From positions 1-10,931 of the forward strand of contig WFYK01000097.1 of NCBI GenBank assembly GCA_015490105.1: a DNA stretch of 10,931 nt. The letters are read 5' to 3'. Shown here in pieces: positions 6,350 through 10,931 of this stretch. Source of the DNA: Aquificaceae bacterium (GTDB lineage Bacteria; Aquificota; Aquificia; Aquificales; Aquificaceae). Both the position numbers and the translations under genes were made by a program. Within the stretch, counting starts at the first letter, position 1; each line of letters opens with the position of its first letter. The notes beneath the pieces were generated by a model. That model was not told the origin of the DNA. It searched no databases and saw nothing but the letters and a program-made list of their open reading frames with translations.

Positions 6350-6853
6350 GGTTTGGAAAATCAGATCCTTTCCGTTCACACTGACCTTAACGTAATCGGG
6401 AAGTCCCTCGTAAGTCTCATATTCTCTGTCTCTTTCTATAGCACTAAAGGTTACACTCTCGAAATTCCCTATAAGCACGAGTTTATCCTCTTCCACCTCA
6501 TCCAAAGCTCCGAGAGGGTATGGGTATTCGTAGTAGTAGAGTTTTCCATGTTTAAATAGGTATGCACACTTAACTACACCTGGATAATAGCTCCCCCCCG
6601 AGCTCACCATGTAGATGGCGTCTCCTTCAACCTTTAAGTTGCGCGAACCTATTATCTTTCTCTGAAGATCCCAAAACAGGGATACCTCCAGTTTGAGCTT
6701 TTCCGCACGTTCTATCACACTCAGGGCTGAATCACTACCCCTTAAGAACACGGTTCCTACAATCGAGAAGAGAACCCCAAGTAGGATCAAAACTACGAGG
6801 ACTTCCGGGAGGGTGAATCCTTTACCTCGGTTCGATCCTGACAAAATAAACAT
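6335..6853 (-). CDS. Minor pseudopilin, GspH/GspJ-like (type II secretion or pilus)
   Basis: A 172-residue type IV pilin-like protein. The prepilin peptidase site is RGKG|FTLPEVLVVL, with cleavage expected after G12 and the conserved Glu at +5. A hydrophobic helix of about 20 residues follows and then a soluble C-terminal domain (about 35-172). Minor pseudopilins of this kind form the tip of the type II secretion pseudopilus. Position after GspG- and GspI-like genes suggests GspJ or GspH, but the sequence does not decide this, so no symbol is given. The start is ambiguous. ATG 6853 has GAGG directly against it, while TTG 6844 (codon 4) has the same GAGG nine bases away, and both leave a normal leader. 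It overlaps the upstream gene by 32 bases and the convergent maf gene by 15 bases. Confidence 0.78.
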   Translation of the reverse strand: MFILSGSNRGKGFTLPEVLVVLILLGVLFSIVGTVFLRGSDSALSVIERAEKLKLEVSLFWDLQRKIIGSRNLKVEGDAIYMVSSGGSYYPGVVKCAYLFKHGKLYYYEYPYPLGALDEVEEDKLVLIGNFESVTFSAIERDREYETYEGLPDYVKVSVNGKDLIFQTLKLR

Positions 6854-7109
6854 CCTCGTAGAAGTAAACCGCCTGCCTCAAACGGGGAAAGTCTGGAATT
6901 CTAAAACGCTGAACACTTATTCCTTCGTGATCCCCTTCTTTAAGCTTGCGGTCTAAGGTGAGAACCTTATCAAAGAAGGTTTCGCTTTCGTGGAGGGTTT
7001 CCCTCGCTCTCGCGATCATCTCAAGAAGCACGGTAAAAGCTAAAGCTACTATGCTTATGGCAACTACAACTTCGAGGAGAGTGAAGCCCCTCTCAGAGGG
7101 ACCAAACAT
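6822..7109 (-). CDS. Short minor pseudopilin, GspI-like
   Basis: A 95-residue pilin-like protein with a seven-residue leader MFGPSER, then G8|FTLLEVVVAISIVAL. It has the prepilin peptidase Gly, Phe at +1 and Glu at +5, followed by the N-terminal membrane helix. The leader and the EVVVAISIVAL helix resemble GspI. GspI proteins are usually about 115-130 residues, so the globular part here is small. ATG 7109 lies inside the end of gspG (17-base overlap) and has GGAGG nine bases upstream. The stop lies 32 bases inside the next pseudopilin gene. The tight overlap chain supports one transcript and assembly of the products in one pseudopilus. Assignment to GspI rests on order and the N-terminal helix only. 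Confidence 0.72.
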   Translation of the reverse strand: MFGPSERGFTLLEVVVAISIVALAFTVLLEMIARARETLHESETFFDKVLTLDRKLKEGDHEGISVQRFRIPDFPRLRQAVYFYEDVYFVRIEPR

Positions 7110-7656
7110 CGATATCGTCCTCCGTTCCCTCCTGCCCGTCGGGGCCTACAGATTTCAGTTCGTAGGGCTTGTTAACTCCCGGAGATATGTAGATGAAGTC
7201 CCTTCCCCACCCATCCTTAGGAACTTTATCGAGATAACCCTTCCAGCGGGGAGGTTCCGGAGGAACGGTGGGCTTTTCCACCAAAGCCTTCAAGCCCTGT
7301 TCGGTAGTAGGATACATTCCGTTGTCGAGTTTATACTGTTCGAGGGCATCTTTTATAGCCCTCATTTGAATTTTGGTAGCTTCTATCCTTGCCTCGTCTA
7401 CCCTGCCGGTTATCCTCGGAACTATAAGGGCTGCTATAAGGCCGAGGATTATCAAGACTACGAGAACCTCAATGAGGGTAAAGCCTTTTTTGTATCTTTC
7501 TTCGAGGCGCTTTTCGATCCTCTTTATGAACCTGTTGTAGATGCCCTGAGATACGAGAACGACCGCGACGAGAAAGGGTATACCCACTATTAAAGCTAAG
7601 ACGATAACCTTAAGGAACCAAAGTAGCCAGTGCCAAAGGGTTATTTCCTGCTCCAT
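7093..7656 (-). CDS. gspG: Major pseudopilin GspG with an extra N-terminal membrane segment
   Basis: From residue 55 onward this is a typical type II secretion major pseudopilin. It has YKKG58|FTLIEVLVVLIILGLIA with Glu at +5, then RITGRVDEAR near 81-90 and YPTTEQGL near 115-122. The C-terminal calcium loop follows, with GPDGQEGTEDDIDVWSL at 171-187. GspG polymerises into the periplasmic pseudopilus that drives export through the outer membrane. The oddity is the leader. Instead of five to ten residues, about 58 precede the cleavage site, with a predicted membrane helix (about 10-36) and a basic amphipathic stretch NRFIKRIEKRLEER (41-54). No ATG, GTG or TTG lies between that helix and the cleavage site. 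ATG 7656 gives 187 residues; an in-frame TTG at 7665 gives 190 and has AAAGG nine bases upstream. It begins 14 bases after the ccsB stop. Confidence 0.85.
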   Translation of the reverse strand: MEQEITLWHWLLWFLKVIVLALIVGIPFLVAVVLVSQGIYNRFIKRIEKRLEERYKKGFTLIEVLVVLIILGLIAALIVPRITGRVDEARIEATKIQMRAIKDALEQYKLDNGMYPTTEQGLKALVEKPTVPPEPPRWKGYLDKVPKDGWGRDFIYISPGVNKPYELKSVGPDGQEGTEDDIDVWSL

Positions 7657-7670
7657 ACCGATCAACTATT

Positions 7671-8711
7671 TTAGCCTTTAAACTTGCAGGTCTCAGGATC
7701 GATGGTCGAATAGAGAGGTTGAACCTTCCCTTCGGGGGTGGTGTCTTCAAAGTCTCTGGGAACTCCGAGATCCTCTATACAGTGCACGAGGTCGTGGTAG
7801 AACTCCGCAACCTTCACAAGTCCTGTCTCCTTCCCCACTTCGTTGAACAGCCTTATCTTATCGGTAGCTTTACCCTTTCCTCTCTCGACTATAGCTCCCG
7901 CGTGACCGAAGGATACACCTTCGAGTTTCTCTTGGAACTTACCCGCAACGAAAGCAGCTACCGGGATATTCCACTTGCCCTCCTTGTAAAGTCTCAGGAT
8001 GGTTTCTGCAGCCTGCTCTTCGTAAGTTCCTCCCACTTCACCTTGGATTATCACACCTTTGACGTTTGGATCGTCCTTTATCTCTTCGAGAACGTCCGCA
8101 AAAGTGGTGCAGGAAATGACGTCTCCTCCGAGGGCCAAGGCCATGTAGACACCCCAACCCCTTCTTTTGAACATTTCCGCGGTAGTGGTGGTCAGCCCTC
8201 CGGATTTAGATAGGATAACTAAGCCTCCGTCCGCGTAAGCTATGGAAGGGTTTTTGCCTCCTATGGCACCTATACGTGCGGGTATACGTGGAACTATGCA
8301 TCCTAAGGATGTGGGTCCTACGATAGTGACTCCCCTCTCTTTGGCGTAGTGGTAGAAGTAGACCGTATCTCTTATGGGAACGTGTTCGGTAATTATGTAG
8401 ATAACCTTTATGCCCGCATCGATCAGCTCTATGACCGCATCCTTTACGGACGCGGGCGGAACATACACAAGACCCGTATTTACGTCTTTGCCCTCCGGGG
8501 AGCTGAGAGCTTCTTTTACCGTGTTAAACACAGGTATCCCGGCAACCTCCTGACCGCCCTTTCCCGGAGTGACACCGACCTTTATTATCCCCGGATAAAG
8601 GGCTTCCGTCTCCGCAACTACTTGGGAAGCTTCCCTTCCCGTTATACCTATGACTATCACCCTGGTTTTGTCGTTGAGATACTTCGTGCCTACGTTCCAA
8701 TTTTTTTCCAT
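7671..8711 (-). CDS. ccsB: Citryl-CoA synthetase small subunit (SucD/ACL-like)
   Basis: A 346-residue protein of the succinyl-CoA synthetase alpha family. Motifs are ITGREASQ at 23-30 and TPGKGGQEVAG near 48-58 for CoA binding, YVPP at 83-86, ITEHVP at 107-112, GEVGG at 224-228, and GHAGA at 269-273 with the phospho-accepting His at 270. Succinyl-CoA synthetase alpha subunits are about 290 residues and have GPNCPG. Here the motif is GPTSLG (132-137), followed by SKSGGLTTTT (168-177) and a longer C-terminal tail, as in ATP-citrate lyase. Together with the length this points to CcsB. With CcsA it makes citryl-CoA from citrate, CoA and ATP in the reductive TCA cycle. ATG 8711 is chosen over TTG 8726 because GGAGG lies eight bases before it. 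A plain succinyl-CoA ligase alpha subunit remains the alternative. Confidence 0.82.
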   Translation of the reverse strand: MEKNWNVGTKYLNDKTRVIVIGITGREASQVVAETEALYPGIIKVGVTPGKGGQEVAGIPVFNTVKEALSSPEGKDVNTGLVYVPPASVKDAVIELIDAGIKVIYIITEHVPIRDTVYFYHYAKERGVTIVGPTSLGCIVPRIPARIGAIGGKNPSIAYADGGLVILSKSGGLTTTTAEMFKRRGWGVYMALALGGDVISCTTFADVLEEIKDDPNVKGVIIQGEVGGTYEEQAAETILRLYKEGKWNIPVAAFVAGKFQEKLEGVSFGHAGAIVERGKGKATDKIRLFNEVGKETGLVKVAEFYHDLVHCIEDLGVPRDFEDTTPEGKVQPLYSTIDPETCKFKG

Positions 8712-8719
8712 TACCCTAT

Positions 8720-8734
8720 CCTCCAAAAGGGAGG
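8720..8734 (-). promoter_or_regulatory. Small hairpin that would pair the ccsB ribosome binding site
   Basis: On the minus strand CCTCC (8734-8730), a five-base loop CTTTT, and GGAGG (8724-8720) form a perfect 5-bp inverted repeat. The GGAGG arm is the ribosome binding site of ccsB, eight bases before its ATG. If the transcript starts upstream of 8734 the hairpin could mask the site. Five base pairs would be weak at thermophile temperatures, so a regulatory role is doubtful. Confidence 0.3.
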
Positions 8735-8747
8735 TGTAAAATTTACC

Positions 8748-8753
8748 TATAGT
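8748..8753 (+). promoter_or_regulatory. Candidate -10 element for pstS
   Basis: TATAGT matches the -10 consensus at five of six positions in the 57-base region between the divergent ccsB and pstS starts. Initiation near 8760 would leave a leader of only about nine bases before ATG 8769, consistent with the absence of a visible ribosome binding site. No -35 hexamer at suitable spacing was seen, as expected if expression depended on an activator. No PHO-box-like tandem repeat was recognised. Confidence 0.3.
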
Positions 8754-8768
8754 TTAACAGAAGCGCCG

Positions 8769-9758
8769 ATGCTAAGGTCGTTTCTTTTATTCTTAGTTTT
8801 CGTTTTCAGCCTTTCTTTGGCACATCACATAATAGGTGCGGGAGCAACGTTTCCCTACTTTCTCTACTTAGAGTGGGCAAAAGCCTACAGGGAAGAGACA
8901 GGAAAAGAGGTAGTCTACAGGGCGATCGGTTCAGGGGAAGGTATAAAACAGATAGAGGCCGGTCTTGTGGATTTCGGAGCGTCGGACGAGCCCTTAGATC
9001 CGCAAACCCTGAAAAAGAAAGGCCTTGCTCAGTTTCCGACCGCTATGGGAGGTGTGGTAATAGCTTACAACCTACCCGTAAAAGATTTGAAACTGAGCAC
9101 GGAAGCCCTGTGCCTCATATTCCTCGGTAAAGTGCGGTATTGGGACGATCCGCTAATTAAAAGGGACAACCCGGACGTGGATCTTCCTCATGTGAAGATA
9201 ACCGTAATTAGGAGATCGGACAGTTCCGGAACTACGTGGATATTTATCAACTTCCTTTCCAAAGCTTGCCCTGAATGGAAACGCAAGGTAGGTTACGGGA
9301 AAAGAGTAAAGTGGCCTGTTGGCAGAGGAGCTAAAGGGAACAAAGGGGTTGCGGATCACGTAAGGAGTCAAAGGGGGGCAATAGGCTATGTGGAATACAC
9401 TTACGCAGTGTTAAACGGACTGAATGTAGCTCTAATCGAAAACAGAGAGGGTAGGTTTGTAAAGCCCTCCGTAGAAACTTTTCAAGAGGCAGGGAAGAAA
9501 GTAAGGTGGGATCTGAAAAATCACTTCTCGGAAAGCTTGACTTGGCTCCACGGAGAGGATACATACCCGATAGTAGGAGCCACTTTTGTGATCCTTTCCA
9601 CTAAAGCCCCAAAGGATAAAATCAAAGAGGTCATTCGCTTCTTTAACTGGGCTTTTGAAAAGGGCGATAGCATAGCGGAAAGACTCCACTACGTTCCCCT
9701 TCCTAAGGAGCTGAAGGAGAAAGTGAGAGAATACTGGCGACTGCACGGATGGCTTTAA
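8769..9758 (+). CDS. pstS: Periplasmic phosphate-binding protein PstS
   Basis: The phosphate-binding component of the high-affinity PstSCAB ABC importer. The 329-residue product starts with a signal peptide (about 1-18, ending SLSLA), then mature sequence HHIIGAGATFPYFLYLEW. Motifs aligned by eye with E. coli PstS are IGSGEGIKQI near 53-62, DFGASDEPL near 68-76 with the phosphate-contacting Asp, the RSDSSGTT loop with the phosphate-binding Arg, Asp and Ser, VKWPVGRGAKGNKG, and RGAIGYVEYTYA. An open frame extends upstream to 8349, but it runs antisense through ccsB, and the signal peptide fixes ATG 8769. No ribosome binding site is obvious, so the mRNA may be nearly leaderless. No pstC, pstA, pstB or phoU follows. 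The next gene is convergent and overlaps the stop by four bases. Confidence 0.94.
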   Translation: MLRSFLLFLVFVFSLSLAHHIIGAGATFPYFLYLEWAKAYREETGKEVVYRAIGSGEGIKQIEAGLVDFGASDEPLDPQTLKKKGLAQFPTAMGGVVIAYNLPVKDLKLSTEALCLIFLGKVRYWDDPLIKRDNPDVDLPHVKITVIRRSDSSGTTWIFINFLSKACPEWKRKVGYGKRVKWPVGRGAKGNKGVADHVRSQRGAIGYVEYTYAVLNGLNVALIENREGRFVKPSVETFQEAGKKVRWDLKNHFSESLTWLHGEDTYPIVGATFVILSTKAPKDKIKEVIRFFNWAFEKGDSIAERLHYVPLPKELKEKVREYWRLHGWL

Positions 9759-10204
9759 GTTGAGACTTTTTCCCGGATGAACCTGATCTTTTCCGGATCG
9801 AGTTTGTTTTCCTGAATCAGATCTTCCCTATCTTCTACTAAGGATACCGCCTTCAGGATCAAGTTTTGCGGAGGATCGCTCTCTTTCAAAAGGCCAAGTT
9901 TTCTAAAACCTATGATAGTCTTTCGAAGGTCCTCTATTATTCCCCTGAGCATCATGTCAAATTTATAACGATCGTATAGAGCGACCCTCTCTGCCTCAGT
10001 TTTTTTTACCAAGGCATTTGCAAAGGCACACATACGCATCCAAGTCTCTACGGTCTTACCCCACTCCTCCTTAGGGAGGCCTTCGAGCTCTATATTCATA
10101 AAGCTAAGAAGATACCTTGCCACATAGCGCGTTGCACTCTCTATGTCTTCAAAGCCTTCTAAAGGTTCTTCCCTTCTGAGAAGATGGGTGAGGTCTTTTT
10201 TCAT
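9755..10204 (-). CDS. Hypothetical protein, 149 residues, helical, not recognised
   Basis: I do not recognise this protein. It is soluble, highly charged and apparently all-helical, with no signal peptide or membrane segment. It has a single Cys (C59) in WMRMCAFANALVKKTEAERV (55-74) and a second helical stretch around 75-107. Coding status is supported by an uninterrupted frame between two genes, ATG 10204 lying 10 bases after the M23 peptidase stop, and a stop that overlaps the convergent pstS stop by four bases. The ribosome binding site is weak. It is probably cotranscribed with the peptidase. A lineage-restricted Aquificales protein is the likely status, but no search was run. Confidence 0.75.
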   Translation of the reverse strand: MKKDLTHLLRREEPLEGFEDIESATRYVARYLLSFMNIELEGLPKEEWGKTVETWMRMCAFANALVKKTEAERVALYDRYKFDMMLRGIIEDLRKTIIGFRKLGLLKESDPPQNLILKAVSLVEDREDLIQENKLDPEKIRFIREKVST

Positions 10205-10214
10205 GGGAGATATT

Positions 10215-10745
10215 TTAGGGTAAAAATACTATCGGGTTTTGACGGATGCCAAATTTTATAACCTCGTAGTGCAGGTGAGGACCGGTTGTTCTCCCGGAGG
10301 TTCCCACATAGCCTATGACCTGGTTTTTAGCTACCCTTTCGCCCCTCCTTACCTCTATGTAGGACATGTGAGCGTATAGGGTAACGTAACCGTATCCGTG
10401 GTAGATCACAACCGTCTTTCCGTATCCCCTCACCCAGCCCGCAAAGAGGACGTATCCCGGTGCGGTAGCGACAACTTTACTTCCGTAGGGTGCTCCTATG
10501 TCCACACCCGCATGAAACTCTTTACGCCACCTTCTCTTTCTCCACCCGTAATCGGAGGTAATAATCCCGATCACCGGCCATATGTCCGGTCTTGCGGTTT
10601 CGGGAGTTCTAACTTGAAAGAGATCCTCCCAACCTTTCGGTATTTCTACTGCGGAGGGAGGAGGAGGGAGGGAAAGGGAAGGCTCCCTTTTTGAAAAGAC
10701 CGCACCCACAAATAGTATCAAACTAAGTAGTAGAGCCTTCCTCAT
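10215..10745 (-). CDS. M23 (LytM-type) zinc metallopeptidase, exported
   Basis: A 176-residue cell-wall peptidase that should cleave peptide cross-links in periplasmic peptidoglycan, or act as a divisome-associated activator if inactive. Residues 1-18 form a signal peptide (MRKALLLSLILFVGAVFS), followed by a proline-rich linker (PPPPSAVEIP, 27-36). The LytM domain occupies about 57-176. Zinc and catalytic residues look complete: H78 and D82 in FHAGVDIG, H126 in LYAHMS, and H157 and H159 in GPHLHYE. It is therefore predicted to be active, unlike degenerate EnvC/NlpD-type proteins. It lacks the coiled coil or LysM domain common in larger M23 proteins, so it is a minimal secreted form. ATG 10745 lies 23 bases inside the preceding gene. 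The 149-residue protein follows after 10 bases. Confidence 0.92.
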   Translation of the reverse strand: MRKALLLSLILFVGAVFSKREPSLSLPPPPSAVEIPKGWEDLFQVRTPETARPDIWPVIGIITSDYGWRKRRWRKEFHAGVDIGAPYGSKVVATAPGYVLFAGWVRGYGKTVVIYHGYGYVTLYAHMSYIEVRRGERVAKNQVIGYVGTSGRTTGPHLHYEVIKFGIRQNPIVFLP

Positions 10746-10931
10746 CCAAATAAAAGACTTCGTCGGATATTGGATCGTTCCAACGTTTAAAGCCGGGCAG
10801 GGTTTCTATCCTATACCAAGCGGACCTATACCATATGTCCGTAGGATTTTTCTTTACGGGAGCTATCTGTGCCGCTCTCGTTTCGGGATGATAGTCCCAG
10901 TTCATGTAGTGGTTAAAGTCTTGAACTATGT
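10723..10931 (-). CDS. C-terminal 68 residues of an unrecognised gene running off the window
   Basis: An open minus-strand frame enters from the right edge and stops with TGA-phase overlap into the M23 gene (23-base overlap). An ATG at 10905 exists, but the frame stays open for the eight codons upstream of it (IVQDFNHY) to the window edge, so the true start is probably outside. The visible part is rich in aromatic residues, for example YHPETRAAQI, DIWYRSAWYRIETLPGFKRW and DEVFYLDEEG. It has no membrane segment, Cys or metal motif. I cannot assign a family. The tight overlap suggests it is the upstream member of the M23 operon. Confidence 0.6.
   Translation of the reverse strand, partial: IVQDFNHYMNWDYHPETRAAQIAPVKKNPTDIWYRSAWYRIETLPGFKRWNDPISDEVFYLDEEGSTT

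Noticed and set aside
6946..7593. A 215-codon plus-strand open frame
   Set aside because: It is antisense to the gspG and gspI-like genes, whose pilin motifs and calcium loop are unmistakable, and its translation shows no family features.
7671..8711. Annotation as ordinary succinyl-CoA synthetase alpha subunit
   Set aside because: The length, the GPTSLG and SKSGG motifs and the C-terminal tail fit citryl-CoA synthetase better. It is kept as the stated alternative.
8349..8768. Long N-terminal extension of PstS, or a separate plus-strand gene antisense to ccsB
   Set aside because: The frame is antisense to a well-supported gene, and PstS must begin with its signal peptide at 8769.
1..10931. 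tRNA, rRNA, CRISPR array, riboswitch or prophage
   Set aside because: Almost all bases are covered by protein genes. The intergenic stretches are 10-70 bases long, and no direct-repeat array, cloverleaf or aptamer-like sequence was seen.

Overview
The window reads as about 11 kb of dense bacterial chromosome from a hyperthermophilic member of the Aquificaceae (Aquifex / Hydrogenobacter / Thermocrinis group). This assignment rests on recognition, not on a search. The codon use is rich in AGG/AGA and ATA, genes overlap by a few bases, and TrmB carries the long C-terminal extension known from thermophiles. The SucD-like protein at 7671-8711 has ATP-citrate-lyase-type motifs and the length expected of citryl-CoA synthetase small subunit, an enzyme of the reductive TCA cycle in Aquificaceae.

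Layout. At the left edge, bases 1-91 are an exact inverted copy of bases 666-756, which lie inside the hemerythrin gene. The copy is joined directly to the last codons of a minus-strand ridA gene. This looks like an assembly or amplification junction at a contig end, not native gene order. From 92 to 2821 all genes are on the minus strand. Read in transcription order they are a CgeB/DUF3880-like glycosyltransferase, a DUF554 membrane protein, a bacteriohemerythrin and ridA. A candidate sigma-70-type promoter lies before the hemerythrin gene.

A 51-base divergent intergenic region (2822-2872) holds two TATAAT boxes arranged as the core of a near-perfect palindrome. From it a plus-strand operon runs to 6349: a zinc-containing MDR oxidoreductase, trmB (tRNA m7G46 methyltransferase), a phosphoglucose/phosphomannose isomerase-family SIS protein, and a Maf nucleotide pyrophosphatase. 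Its genes overlap by 4 bases or are closely spaced.

Convergent to that operon, from 8711 back to 6335, are ccsB followed by three type II secretion/type IV pilus-like pseudopilin genes (gspG, a gspI-like gene and a third minor pseudopilin). The gspG product is unusual. About 58 residues, including an extra predicted membrane helix, precede its prepilin peptidase site.

Divergent from ccsB is pstS, the periplasmic phosphate-binding protein, at 8769-9758. Convergent to pstS are minus-strand genes from the right edge: the 3' end of an unrecognised gene, an M23 (LytM) peptidase with a signal peptide, and an unrecognised 149-residue helical protein.

No tRNA, rRNA, CRISPR array, insertion sequence or convincing rho-independent terminator was seen. 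There is no gene-free stretch over 300 bases. The window is mostly ordinary core genome. The points most worth a second look are the GspG leader extension, the co-directional ccsB-pseudopilin arrangement, the symmetric divergent promoter, and the inverted duplication at the left edge, which should be treated as suspect sequence.
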